A stretch of 64,000 nt of DNA, taken from NCBI RefSeq assembly GCF_022201045.2, contig NC_068558.1, positions 2,914,001 to 2,978,000 of the forward strand. The letters are read 5' to 3'. This document shows, in pieces, positions 1-15,751 of this stretch. The notes under the pieces are model-generated. The model searched no databases and was not told the origin of the DNA. It saw nothing but the letters and a program-made list of their open reading frames with translations. The position numbers and the translations under genes were made by a program. Position 1 is the first letter of the stretch; the number at the start of each line of letters is the position of its first letter. The DNA is from Citrus sinensis (Eukaryota > Streptophyta > Magnoliopsida > Sapindales > Rutaceae).

Positions 1-534
1 TTAAAAGCTCCAAGTCTTTTCGAAATGAAAATGACTTCAAATTAGGTTAATATTAACCGAACAGAGAGTTCAAGTAATATAGTTCAATAATTACGATTTG
101 CAGAAAAGTAATATAGTAAATTCGATCCGTGTTAAAAGCCTCCAATAATTAAATATCAGGTGCCTGAAAATTTTACAGTCAGCTGCTGGTATGCTGATGA
201 ACGCCAGCTAGAATAGCTATTAGCTAAAAACAGAGTCAAAGCCCGCACCCAACAGACACTCGGCGATTCCCCCCTGTGCTGAAGCTTAACGAACGCCGTC
301 TGCACACCCAGATTCTTCTCTTTCTCTTCTAACACGCACATCACACCACCATATATCCAATCATTTGATCAACATCCAAGCTTCCATGCATTTATTTATT
401 TAATTCTTTCAATAAAAACCCCAAAAAAAAAATGAATCAGTAATAAAGGCAGGCAGGCTGGCAGGCAGGGGAGCGAGCAGCAACAGCTTAATAAAATAAT
501 AGCGGAGGTTGCTGCAGGCAAGGGAAGGGAAGGG
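1..534. other. Upstream region of first gene, no gene seen
   Basis: No convincing coding sequence on either strand. The last 90 bases contain purine-rich and GCAG-rich runs leading into the ATG at 535, likely the 5' untranslated region of the membrane-protein gene. No clear TATA element was picked out. Confidence 0.4.
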
Positions 535-2590
535 ATGCCAGGGCCGGGGCCGCACATGATGTACGCGATGGGTACGGGGCTGGCCATGACGAAGCTATCA
601 AATGGCAGATTTAGCCCCCACCACACGTTGACTTATACAATCAACGCCTTCTTTGGCCCCGATATAGGCTCCTTCTCCGAATGGCTTGGCTCCTTCTTCG
701 GTTCCTCATTCGGCTCCTCTTTAGCCGATGCCATTCACCACCCCTTTTATTATGTTCTTATTCTTGGCTTCCCGTTGTGTGTTCTTTATTCTTTGCTTTC
801 CAGGATTTTACTCCTTAAAGGCCTTCTTGATTCTGTTTCCGGGGTGAGTTTCGATCATCTGGGTTGTTTCTTTTGGAGCTTTATTTGCAAAATTTTTAAT
901 TAGAGATATATATTGGTTGGTGGGCTTTTAAAAGTTCATGAGATTTGGTTCTGTTTTTGGCAACAATGAAGTTTCATTTTGGCAGTATTTGTTAATATTT
1001 AATGAGATCTTATTATTCAATGAAATATATTTTGTTGTACTCAATCAAGCGATTCTCATCCCGTTGGTTTGTATCATGCAGGTACCCCTTACAAAGCGGC
1101 AATGCTTCTTGTTGATCTGCGCCGGCTCTTTTTCTCACTTTTTCCTTGACCATTTGTTTGAGGTAATTTTTTTTTTTTTTTAAATTTTTGTCCCCTTTCT
1201 ATTGATATGGTATGTCCCTGAGCGTGACCACAATCATTTTGTTTATTGCTTGAAAATGTTCGTTTGTAAATCGTTTTGCGAGATATGTATTTTGAATCGT
1301 GTGAATAGCAGAATTGAAACTGGTCGAAGCCTATATACATGTTGAGTGATCAATGTAGATGTTTGGAGAGCTAGAGAGAGACTTCTACTTCTGCTATTTA
1401 TCTAGGCTTTGAAAATGATATGGTGAACTTCAGAGTACAAATCATGTTCAAGATAAACTTTAAGCTGTGTGCCAGTCATTGGTTTAGGAGGATGGCACGT
1501 GCCCTTTCTGTAAGATTCTGGATGAACTAGTTACGCCAAAAGAATTGCCTTAGTAGATGCACTGCTTACAAGTGACAGTGCTATTGTCAATTTAGTACAT
1601 TTTCAGAATAATTAAAATCAGGGCATAGTATGAATCTGTTTTTTTGGTTTCCACAAAAAAACAGTTAAGACAAAGTTTTATACCAGCAGCAATGCTTCTC
1701 AATTTTGGTAAAAATTTCAGACAAGTTGCATCTCTTAATTTGGAACTTACTAGAGATGGCTGAAATTTTCTTTAATTCTTCATTCTTCATGATTCATCTT
1801 GTTAAAGGATTTATTTTATTCTTTGACTAAATTGGGCTTTTAAGACCTGATAGGTGTGAGGATTCCTCAATTTTAAGACTCTGTTCAGAGAAGAGAAACA
1901 GCGCAAATTGTCTTTATGATTTTCTGGTTTGTGTGATTGCCTCACTCCCAAATACTGCAAATTCAAAAGTAACCGCTGCATTCATGGAAGGCCAAATGGC
2001 AAACACCCCCGCAACTCCCTTCCTCCTTTTGGTGCCTCTGGGTGCCACATCTTATTGTTTGTTATATTGATGGATCAAACATTGTATCACAGGAAAATGG
2101 ACAATCGTCAATGTATGTTTGGATATTGAGCACTGGTTGGTGGAAGGGTCGAGCACCTATCAACCCAGATGCTGTCGTAGTAATTGCTGTCTTGTGCACT
2201 TGCTTGATTGGTGGCTTCGTTTATATCAACAGGTGTTTGTCTTTGGGATGATTGCCATCATTTGGTTGTATTCAGATTATAGTGAGCTTACTAGCATATT
2301 TAAAAGTTTTGAACTCTTGGTATATGCGCAGAGTAAAGCCTGCGAAGTCGGCTAGGAATCAATCATATCATTCGGCGAGTCTTATTTTGATTATAGCAAG
2401 CCTCTATTGCTTATGGTGTTTTAGCCAGATATTCTGGGTGAATCCTCGTCAGGCGGCAGTTGGAGAAGAGGCTGATCTTGGAGTTCTTGTGTTTCTGGCA
2501 ATCTATTTCTTTCTCCCGCACCTTTTTTGTATTATGTCCATGAACCCTAAAGATCACCACATGGAGGCACTTCCACTTATGACAGTATAA
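535..2590 (+). CDS. Multi-pass membrane protein, YdjM-like (four exons)
   Basis: Exons 535-843, 1082-1162, 2093-2232 and 2332-2590 join in frame across GT-AG introns to give 262 aa ending in TAA. The third intron is only 99 bp. The protein starts MPGPGPHMMYAMGTG, followed by a His-His pair and GPDIGSFSEWLGS. It then has about four or five hydrophobic segments: one after IHHPFYY, one at VVVIAVLCTCLIGGFVYI, one at SLILIIASLYCLW, and one near the C-terminus. The pattern of early His residues, a GPDIG motif, SHFFLDHLF and a later GWW resembles the YdjM family (PF04307, membrane-bound putative metal-dependent hydrolases); this is inference from motif layout. Possible location is an internal membrane. 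The start is the first ATG of the open frame and lies in a plausible context. Function is not known to me. An AATAAA-like signal lies near 2717. Confidence 0.8.
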
Positions 2591-3589
2591 GCATTATTTC
2601 GTTAAGATAGGAGATTTATAGGTTATGCCACGAAGCATGTTGTCTGTTGTAATTGTCCTCTTTAGCTGTTAGTGTTAGCTATTTTCACGAAAAGCATACT
2701 TTTTTTTTCTTTCAAAATAAAAATCTGTAAATTGAAAAGAATTTGAGCTAGATTTTTTCCCCTCGTTTAGTAGGGCCGTCCGTGCTCACAATTGTAGTTG
2801 AGAATTAAAAATACATGCATTGGAGAAATAAAGGTTCCATATTTATGTGTTTTCTTTCTGGATTGAGCAGATTTCTCATGGCAATCGTTCTGGTTGATAG
2901 CTGCGCAAAGTCTATCATCTATGCAAATGCAATCGAGGCATTTGCGATTGGAGAGATATGTAGCATTCTCGAAGTCTTGTCATCAACATTGGCAATGTTA
3001 GCCTTTGGCCATCTGTAGCTAAAATGCTTGCTGCAAATGCTCAAGGATTTCGGTCTTGGTTCGCAAATACTTGAAAATGTTGATAATCGAATTACACTGG
3101 GATTCAAACTTGATTGCCAAAACCAAAATGGCATAACAAATTTAAAACCGCAAAGTCAAATTATGAACTGGCAACAAGGACAATTTGTACGAAATTGAAA
3201 GACAAATCGATACAAAACAAAAGGGGGGCGGGGGGACAACAAATGTGACTTTTTCTTTGAGCAAAATGCAGCAGTATGGATCCAAATTTTTCTTTAAGCA
3301 TAATGACCAAACCTAGACGTATTGTGCAACAATATCACATACTGGAATCCAAATTTTGGGAACCAATCACATCCACGACGCAAGATGGCATGGCAGACGG
3401 AGATAATGCAGCAGTATGGATCTGCATGCAAAATCCAAAGCGACGCAAAACCAAAACTAACTCCATGTTATATGCCTGCCTGCATCTAGTCATCACATCA
3501 TCTCTATTCAATTCCTATGCAATTTTGAATGCATGTAATCCACCTATATCCTCTGTGTGTGTGTGTGTGTGTGTATATCTGATTTGTAA
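2591..3589. other. Intergenic region between convergent genes
   Basis: Contains the 3' flank of the membrane-protein gene, an 18-bp direct repeat (TGCAGCAGTATGGATC core near 3266 and 3406) and a (GT)n microsatellite at about 3553-3575 just beyond the stop of the spermidine-synthase-like gene. Short open frames here have no recognisable family features. Confidence 0.4.
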
Positions 3590-6966
<3,377 letters not shown>

Positions 6967-8950
6967 TTGTTCTTTTCTTTAATTTGTCTAGCTAGCTAAG
7001 CTTTTCCTGCTTCCCCTTCTCCATATGTTTAGACTGTTTAAATAACAGTGGCTAGAGAAGAAAAAGAGAAGGTTCAGAATTAGAATAAGAAACAAAACAA
7101 GGAAATTTTTTAAAATTATTTAGGTTGGTGTTCACATTTTGATTTACTAAGATTCACTTAACAAACAGTTTTCGGTAAATTATAGCATGCAACTTTATGG
7201 TCTCACTTAAGATTTTGGATTCTGTAATAAACACACCAAATCTGTGCACTTTGTTCTTTTCTTGCCTTTCTTTGAACCCACCATAAACTTTTATTTATTT
7301 ATTTTTTTTAATCTTGACTTAATTGAAATGTGAAAAATATGACATGCACAAATATTAAAGCAGATGAAAAACGATTACCATATATAGGGAAAATTATTAT
7401 GTGACCTTTTGTAGTTTTTATCCAAAATAAATTGAATCTCTTATAATTTCAAAATCTGGTTACATCCATTAATTTAAACACTTGAATGTTTATCATATTT
7501 TAATTTTACCTTCCTTAATTCCATAGGAAGATAAGTGTGTGTGTGTGTGTGTGTTTTTTATAAATTAAGTGGATTACCAATTACTTTAATCATGATGAAT
7601 AGTTAAAAAAAGAGAGAGAGAGAATATGACAATTTCATCTTCCATAGATTTTTTTTTTTCACTATTTGAGTCCCTTTCATCATTGACGTTAATTAATTTA
7701 AAAAAAAGAAGAATAAATATGACATTATAATATATAAATTATATTAATGAAAATTTTCATCAATGTTCCAAAACACCATGGATGAAAGGAATAATAAAAA
7801 TTTATAAGCATTGAAGTGTTAGAAAAAGAAGAATTAAAGAAAAATCTACTGAGAGATAAACTGTCAATATCTCTATAAGACAATTCTTAAAGAAACCCTC
7901 CTCAACTCGAGTGGTGCAAAAGAATAAAAATACAAAAAAAAAAAAAAAAATTTGGGGTCCTTGAAAATAAATCGACATAATACTTAAAATTCAAAAATTG
8001 AGGATTCCAAATAATGTTGGTAATTGTAATTATAAGAGAGTAATGATTGACCCAAGAAATTATCAAAAAAAAAAAAAATGGTTACTTTGCGGTCTTGCTT
8101 TTATACGAAAATATCATGTCGATTGGGGATTTTTGAAGTCCAAATCAAGACTTGCAACGTCAACACTCGATCTGGGACGACAGGGAAAAAAGGGCGTTTA
8201 AAGCCAACTCAAATTTGTTGGCCAAAAAAATGAGTTCATATTTCTTTCTTTGTTTGATTTTACCTTCTTTTTCGCCACTTGTTAACTTTCTTTAATTTTT
8301 TTTGACCCTTTAAACTAATTAAATAAGTCTTATCATTATTAACTCTTTTTATCTTTTTCTATTTCCCATCTCCTTTCTCGTGTGTTGACTGTTGAAAATA
8401 GAAACTTACCCCATGCGATTAACCCATATGAGAGACATTCGCATTAGCATTATTAAAGAAAATCTAATATATACAAATATCCAAATGCAGCTAATTGGGC
8501 AGTCCTGAATTTTCTGTATAGACAGAATCTTTTTACATGCTTATAATCTCAACTTTGTTTCACATTTAAACCGTTTCTCATTGTTGAAAACACATGGAAT
8601 ACACAATACGTACAGGAGGAATACATTCTGAAATTATAAATTAGGTCTTGATAATATACTTGATGTTACAATAATTACATTAATGAGATAACAAAATAAA
8701 TAAGAAAAAAATAAAATGCAAACCGAGGCTTGGATGATTACACAGTTTCCTTAAAACATATTCGCCTCCTACTTGTAGGTGTTATAGGATTTGAATAGCA
8801 TCTATTTCCTCATATATAACAGTAATGAATAGCTCTGGTGCTCTACCATGTTCCTTTACAAAGAACTTTTGTTGTGTCTAAATTTAATTAAAATAGATAT
8901 ACGACAAAGCAGTAATTGAAGATTATCTAGTTATATTCCTTAAATCTATC
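6967..8950. other. AT-rich intergenic spacer
   Basis: Promoter side of the spermidine-synthase-like gene followed by AT-rich DNA. It holds a (GT)n tract near 7535-7553, a GA run near 7612-7622 and long A runs near 7935-7950 and 8065-8078. No gene is supported on either strand. Confidence 0.45.
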
Positions 8951-8959
8951 ACTTATTTC

Positions 8960-9490
8960 TAGACAATCTATGTGTCTCTTGCATTTATCTAACACGTCTT
9001 CTCTAAAAATGTTGTTGTTGCAGAACCATGTATGAAGTGTGAAATGTTAAAAATGTCTTCTCTAACATGTCTTCATTGGTTATTTTCTCTCCACATGGCC
9101 TTTACTATGAAGTGATTCTATAGAGCACAGAATTGTAATCATGGACTGATTTGAAGTCTTGCAATCAGAGCTAATTCCAATCGCTGCGAGCATTTGGAAG
9201 AATTATTGATTTAAAATAGCTATATCTCTCATAGAAGTTGCTCCAAAGGACATGTGAGTCCTTTAATTTGTAGCAAGATATTCTATCTTCAGTAATTGAT
9301 GGAGATGATGACAAAGGAAGATCATTGTCTTGGCACATTCTTGAGTAGATAAGTCATTATTAAGCTTGGTTGTGTTGCCGACGTTGGTGCCTCAAGGTGA
9401 ATTTCTACACCAAGGATCCATGACAAGTAGGTTTCATTAAAAATGTCAATGGCGTCAATTTTGAGATTTGTTAGATTAGCCATCTTCAAG
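8960..9490 (-). mobile_element. Copia-type gag (UBN2-like) retrotransposon fossil
   Basis: Read on the minus strand, the stretch starting near 9475 resembles the N-terminal gag region of plant Copia elements: MANLTNLKIDAI, then YLSWILGVEIHLEA, and further on pieces resembling the UBN2 helices. It is heavily decayed with many breaks and no flanking long terminal repeats were recognised, so it looks like an old isolated fragment. Confidence 0.6.
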
Positions 9491-10241
9491 TTCTTAGATG
9501 AGTCTTCAAATAAAATCTTCAGATATCTTCAAAGTTTTTAATTTCTAAAATTAAAATTCCAGTCTTCTATTTTTGTTGCCTTCTGAGCTTCAATATGTTC
9601 TTTAGGCTTTGCTTGTGATGTTAGTAATAAAATAAATAAGAAAAACATAATTAATTGCAGCTACGTAACATACTACGATGATAGTTACATTAATTAAATA
9701 GATAAAATAAAAGAGTAGGAGATAGAATACTTCGTGTATCAAAGTGATCTCGATGTTGTGGGTCTATGTAGGAAGTATTCTAAATTTCTAATTTTGATAA
9801 AGTAATATGTGGGAGTTAAAAAAAAAAGATAAAAGTAACAAACTTTCAGTCCTGTATTGTTTTCCAAATGCTATTTTCATGAAACAAAAATGAGAATGAA
9901 AATACTATTTTAAAAATTTTAAAATGTGTTTGGTATCATTTTCAAAAATAATTTTGAAAATAACAAAAGTATAATATGTTCAGGAGGAACATTTTAAAGA
10001 ATTATTTATTGGAATAATTTCTATAAACTTAAAATTAAGTAATGAATAATCATTTGTATTATTTAATTAGTTTGATTATTTTAATTTTAAGAATAAATCA
10101 GGTGATCTTGTTATTTTTTATTTAAAAATAATAAACTCCATATATTTGATTTAATTAATAAATAAAAACATAAATATTATAATGTGTATATATATATATA
10201 TAAGATTATTGTTAGGGAAATTGATTTTTTGGGTATAATAA

Positions 10242-10273
<32 letters not shown>

Positions 10274-11040
10274 ATAATAATAATAATAATAGTAGTAGTA
10301 GTAGTAATAATAATAATGTTGTTGTTGATATTATTATTATTTTGTGAGATGGTAGAAGAAAATTGTTCATTCTAAAACTTAATACTGTATTGGAAATAAA
10401 AAAAAAATATTTTCTTATTTCTTTTGTTAAAAGTGTAGAATGAATTTTATATTTTCAAAAATATTTAAAAAAATCATCTATCAAATGCATATTTAATGTT
10501 TTCTGAATTCAGAAAAAAAAAAAAGATTTGAAAACGGATCCTTAGATTTGCCAGAGGCAATATTCATTTACAACAGTTATGTGTGTGTGTATTGGGTTCC
10601 TCTCTCATTCAAACTTTTGCCAACTTTTCCCCTGCCTTTACTAAACATCCGTTGAAAACTGACATTTTTGTTTCTTTTACAGTGTTGATCCTAATTAAAA
10701 TCAGTGATGGCATCGTTATTTTGTCATCATACTTTATATACTCGCAGTATCAAGTAAAAATACTCCTCATCCCATTTAAACAACGTGTGTAAAGATCGAA
10801 GTATCCTTTTATAACTAAATCTAATTAAAATTTAATAGAATTTGAGGTTTCTATAATGTTGGGAGTAGACTGAGCTTTCTCATTCTTTCTATATGGGGGT
10901 TAAACTAAAATTTACCCTAACACATCAATTATCACATAATCGAGAAAATTAATTTGACAAGTTGGGCAGTTTTTCTCTCTCTTTCCCCTTTTGTTTAAAT
11001 GATGAAAAGTTGTATTAATATAAAAATTGAAGAAAAAAAT
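9491..11040. other. AT-rich spacer with trinucleotide repeat
   Basis: No gene seen. A compound (TAG)n/(TAA)n microsatellite occupies about 10235-10318, preceded by a short TA tract near 10187-10202. Confidence 0.45.
10235..10318. repeat. Compound (TAG)n/(TAA)n microsatellite
   Basis: Blocks of TAG and TAA trinucleotides alternate over about 84 bases. The apparent open frame through it is a low-complexity artefact. Confidence 0.9.
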
Positions 11041-11480
11041 TATAAGCTGGGTAGCAAATCTACATTTGGAAAGACCCCATACATCTCGATTAGACTCTTG
11101 TGAATGGGTTGAGGGGCAAAATCCCACCATGTGAAAGCACTGCAAGCTAATCTCACATTTTTTAATCTATCAGCTACCATAAGTGTACACACACACCCCT
11201 CTCTGCAAACGTGAGAGCAAGGAAAATCTGGATGACTGATCAAGTATCTACAATTTGACCAACGACTTTGAAAGGCTACCAAGGAGGTGAGAAATCTGAA
11301 ATTTGCAGACAATTAATGGCATCTAAAGAGTCACTCTCAAGCCAAACTTTATGGATAAAGTATCTACAATTTGACCAACGACTTTGAAAGGCTACCAAGG
11401 AGGTGAGAAATCTGAAATTTGCAGACAATTAATGGCAGCTAAAGAGTCACTCCCAAGCCAAACTTATGGATAAAGATTCT
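11041..11480 (-). mobile_element. LINE (plant L1-type) RNase H domain relic
   Basis: On the minus strand the sequence reads like the C-terminal RNase H-like domain of plant non-LTR retrotransposons: VWLESDSLDAINCLQISDFSPPW in pieces, then CSHVCREG, VADRLKNV, TWWDFAPQPIHKSLIEMY and GVFPN before a stop. The order ESDS, then HV-REG plus VAD, then WW-D-P and G-PN is typical of the RVT_3 domain. It is broken by at least one stop after SPPW and by the tandem duplication at 11243-11476. No 5' reverse transcriptase part was seen, as expected for a 5'-truncated LINE copy. Confidence 0.65.
11243..11476. repeat. Two-copy tandem duplication, 116-bp period
   Basis: The unit beginning AGTATCTACAATTTGACC at 11243 recurs at 11359 with only a few differences. 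The duplicated unit lies within the LINE RNase H relic, so the duplication happened after insertion. Confidence 0.9.
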
Positions 11481-12070
11481 TTTCTCATCCGATCTTCATT
11501 TGAATAAATTTTATTAATATGATTGGTGGTTAATAAATTAAAAAAATTAATTAAATTATAATTATCTACTAACACTAAAACACAAGTAACATAAGATCTA
11601 TAAAAAATTAGGAGTGTTCAGATCAAGAAAGAATCTTGATCCAAACTTTATACTACCCATGCTCAATAGCTATCTAAATTGCCAAAATTATAGCAAAAAT
11701 CTGAGTATAAAATTAACTCTCAAAGGCTGCGCAAAACACCTTTTAAAGGTACGATTAATTTGATGTGTTGGCCAGTTTGACTCTCTAGTAGTGTATTTGG
11801 GACAATCTTAATTACTTCATTGATCAGTTTTAGCCAACGTGTTATCATGAAGATTAATTAGTACCTGCTTGATGGCACCTTATAATTCTCTAAAAAAATA
11901 AATAAATAAAATCCAATAATTAAAATTTTTAAAATTCAAATTGTTGGCTCCCCACAAATCTCTCAACAGTCATTTGGCGTTTGAGTTTGACCCCTCTAAT
12001 ATGTTTGTGTTAATGAAACTATCAAAACCACTCGCCCACCCACAAATCACGTGCTTCAGTTTTATCTTCC
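11481..12070. other. Upstream region of the channel gene
   Basis: AT-rich, no coding sequence seen. Presumably contains the promoter and 5' leader of the downstream CNGC gene. Confidence 0.4.
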
Positions 12071-12109
12071 ATGAATGAAAGAAGCAAAAGAAAAAGAAGG
12101 AGAAGATGA
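12071..12109 (+). promoter_or_regulatory. Upstream ORF overlapping the CNGC start (ATGA)
   Basis: An ATG at 12071 opens a 12-codon frame encoding a very basic peptide (MNERSKRKRRRR). Its TGA stop at 12107-12109 overlaps the ATG at 12106 of the channel CDS as ATGA. A second ATG at 12075 opens a different frame that overlaps the channel CDS for about 80 codons. Both would be met by ribosomes before the main start if the transcript begins upstream of 12071, so they are candidates for translational control. The effect is inferred. Confidence 0.5.
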
Positions 12110-15013
12110 ATACCCTCCAATTGTACGCGTCGTCTGGGTTGACAAAAACGTTGTCCCTGGGACACAAAGACAAGCCATGGCTGAGTTACAAAATCCTGGA
12201 TCCTCAGAGCGACTTTGTAAACACATGGAATCACATATTTTTTGTAGCATGTATCATTGCCTTGTTTCTGGACCCTCTCTACTTTTACGTTCCAATTATT
12301 TCCACCGACTTCACATGCATGACGGTCGATTACACCTTAGTTAGGGCGGTCACTTTGTTGAGAAGCATGGTGGACGCTTTGTTCTTCGCGCACATTATTG
12401 TTAAGTTTAGGACAGCTTTCGTGGCCCCTAGTTCTAGGGTTGTTGGAAGAGGAGACCTTGTGAGGGACCCCGGTGTCATTGCTAGACGCTACCTGAAGTC
12501 TGATTTTATTGTTGATCTTGTAGCTACGCTTCCTCTTCCCCAGGTGATGTATGATGATGACTAGAACACACATATATATAGATCCAGTACTTAATACTAG
12601 CTATATCAGCCGGTTGTGGTCTGTTGTTATATATGCATGTGCACACCAGAGAATTAATTTTCAATTGATAATTAATTACTATATATATATATATAGTAAT
12701 TATTATAATTGGTGTTGCTTGCATGCAGATTACTAGCTATTTGGTGATAGTGATTCCAGGGACAGATTATCAAGCACCTGATCATGCCAACGGCACTATT
12801 GTTTTAATTGTTTTTCTTCAATATATTCCAAGAGTTCTCATTTTGATTACTCTTAACGAACGGATTATGAAAACTGCTGGGGTTATAGCCAAGATTTCTT
12901 GGTCGGGGTCAGCTTTCACTCTCCTTTTCTATATGCTTGCCAGCCACGTACGTACGTTGTCACCCTTATAATTTTAATATAAGAGTAAAAAAAAAATTTA
13001 CATGTTTCAATATATTACTAGTATGTTATTTATTTTTTTTTCGTATTTTACTATCACCTTGAGAATGTTAAGTAAATATACTATCCTTAACAACTGCTAC
13101 AGCTAGCTTTCATTGCATATAATTAAAACCAAACAGACCAGAGTGTTTAAATTGTGGTTTCAGATTATAGGAGCTACATGGTATTTCTTCTCTTTTAAGC
13201 GGCAGCATGCATGCTGGATACAAGTGTGTGAGGGAGAGAGGAACTCAACCCACTCCCCATCTTGTGATCCCATTTTTATCGACTGTTCTGTTAGTGAGCT
13301 ACCTGAACGCAATGCTTGGCTGGAGCACTCAAGCCTCTATGATGAATGTGCTACAGAAGAGCAACAATTTCCATTTGGAATATTTTATGATGCTATTGAT
13401 AAACAAGTTGCTGAAACAAATTTCATCAGAAAGTATTGCTACTGCCTATGGTGGGGTTTGAAAAATCTAAGGTATAGATTTATATATATCACTTCTGTTA
13501 ATTAAGGACTTGCGTTTCTGTATTCAGCAGCAGAGAGAGCAGATGGTGATAAAAAAGTTTTTAAATTTTGACTTGGGTTCTTACTCATTTTCCAATCATT
13601 TTTTTCCCTCTCCAATGTGCAGCTCATACGGACAAAATCTAACGACAAGTACTTACATCCTTGAAATATTATTCAGCATGGTCATTTGCATCCTTGGTCT
13701 AATCCTGTTCTCATATCTCTTAGGAAAAATGCAGGTAAGCTCTTTACACTATCTGCTAGACATAGCAATTAATGCTACACTCGTGTGCTACATAAATCTT
13801 AATTGACGATGTTGCTTCTTAGTCTTGAATGCAAAAAATTTATAGATAAATCTTGATGATATTAATTCAAGAACTATGTGCAATCCACGACTGCTAAACT
13901 AGAAGACTGGAGGATTAGAAGGAGAGATACAGAGGAGTGGATGAGGCACCGTCAATTGCCAGAAGGGCTTCGAGAACGTGTGCGCCGGTTTCTTCAATAC
14001 AAGTGGCTTGCCACCAGGGGTGTGGATGAAGAATCCATTTTGCAATCTTTACCTTTGGATCTCCGACGCACTATTCAGAGGCATCTTTGTCTAGCCTTCG
14101 TTCGACGGGTAAGCCCCCCTTAACCCTTAATTGCTGACTACATTTCAAGTGATAAATAAAGCACGCCTAGCTCTTTGCGTGATTAATTTCTCTTTAGTAA
14201 TTGATTGAAAGTGAAATAGAGTTGGGAAATTATGTTTTGTACTGTTTTCTTCAGGTTCCATTTTTTGCACAAATGGATCAGCAGCTCTTAGATGCCATAT
14301 GCGAACGTCTCTATTCATCTTTAAACACCAGAGATACATACCTCATTCGCGAAGGCGATCCAGTGAACGAAATGATTTTCATCATTAGAGGACAAGTAGA
14401 AAGCTCAACAACAAATGGAGGAAGGGCGGGATTCTACAACTCGATCACTCTCAAGACGGGCGATTTCTGCGGCGAAGAACTGTTGACATGGGCCCTAATG
14501 CCAGTCTCCACACTCAATCTGCCGTTATCAACGAGAACAGTCAAGTCACTTACTGAAGTTGAAGCATTTGCACTCAGAGCTGAGGACCTCAAGTTTGTTT
14601 CAAGCCAGTTTAAGCGCCTACACAGCAAGAGACTACAGCATGCATTTAGATACTATTCGCACCAATGGAGAGGCTGGGGAGCTAGTTTTATTCAAGCTGC
14701 TTGGAGACGATATAAGAGGCGAAAGAAGGCGGTGGAGCTGGCGATAAAAGAAGGGTTGTATGAAATTGTAGAAGAGGAATACCCCGTCGAAGACTCTGCG
14801 GGAGGAGCTATTGAGTCTGGCGCTGAGGGGCTAGCAGTTGAATATGCAACCGATGCAGATAGTCCTGGTACGGCACTACTCGCTCCAAGATTGAGCACAA
14901 AACGGCTGAGTCTGAGAGTACCAGCATTTAATCCTGACGATTCCAGCATGAAAATGCCTAAGCTGTTTAAGCCTACAGATCCTGATTTCTCTGCGGACCA
15001 TCATGATAATTGA
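12106..15013 (+). CDS. Cyclic nucleotide-gated ion channel, group III (CNGC16/18-like)
   Basis: Plant CNGCs are plasma-membrane cation channels, mainly for Ca2+, gated by voltage, cyclic nucleotides and calmodulin. Exons 12106-12543, 12729-12947, 13164-13471, 13623-13734, 13872-14108 and 14255-15013 join in frame to 690 aa, close to the usual 690-730. Seen: a short N-terminus, then LDPQSDFVNTWNHIFFVACIIALFLDP for S1; KFRTAFVAPSSRVVGRG; LKSDFIVDLVATLPLPQ; S4 around QYIPRVLILI; the pore region ending LSSYGQNL, with the plant GQN-type filter; LFSYLLGKMQ for S6; a C-linker with WMRHRQLPEGLRERVRRF; a cyclic-nucleotide-binding domain from PFFAQMD through LIREGDPVNEMIFIIRG and GDFCGEELL; and an IQ motif, FIQAAWRRYKRRK, near residue 584. 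The short N-terminus and YWNH/TWNH-type S1 recall CNGC18 and CNGC16, which act in pollen. Assignment to one of these is tentative. Confidence 0.92.
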
Positions 15014-15751
15014 TCTTGTTGATCTTGATGCGGATGGAGAGTGTTGTTTTAGTTAGTATTTGAGTCTCCGCATATGCTTAATTAGTGGCTGGAGCTCAAA
15101 GCATTTGGCTTTTAGGCCTCAGAGTTAACAAAAGAATATCAGGATTCAGTGCTATAGAATTAATAATAAATGTGAACATTTTAAATTTCTTTCGGAAAAA
15201 AAAGAAAAGAAAAAAGAATGCCTCACAACACTTGCTTTTTTGTTATGACTTGCTCTAATGGATCTTGAAACAGAGCATTATAAAAAAAAAACAAAAGAAA
15301 CAAACGATCGAAGGCGAACATATCCTAGCTCTCTAAGCATGGGATGTGAAGTGGAAATTGAAACACGTTGTTTGGCAAAACGCAAAAGGGGACTTTTCCT
15401 GTTAAATGCTAATTACTGTTAATTATGGCAGATGGATTTAGAGTGATCAGCCGATGATGAGTTTCTTTTTTTCGATGAAAGAAGAAGAAAAATAATACTA
15501 CGTCTTATAATTGCTCGACTTTTATATCTTGTATTTAAATTTTACAATAGCTCATAGAATTGGCTAAATTTAGGTATCATTTATTTTTTTGTCTGAAATC
15601 TAAATGGGTCTGAATTTTTTTAAAGTATGGATGGGTCTGATTACGAAAATTTAAATGACATATTTGTTTTTTTTTTTAAATATCTGAATATAAGTGACAT
15701 CTTATTTGTTTTTACAATAAAAAAATCTTAAATTTAGTTATTTGATATTTG
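15014..15751. other. 3' flank of the channel gene
   Basis: AT-rich with T and A runs; AATAAA near 15165 may be the polyadenylation signal. No gene seen. Confidence 0.4.

Noticed and set aside
2815-3130. Overlapping open frames on both strands after the first gene
   Set aside because: No recognisable domain; probably 3' flank or an unidentified decayed repeat.
10184-10375. Hydrophobic 63-codon open frame
   Set aside because: It is a translation of the TAG/TAA microsatellite.
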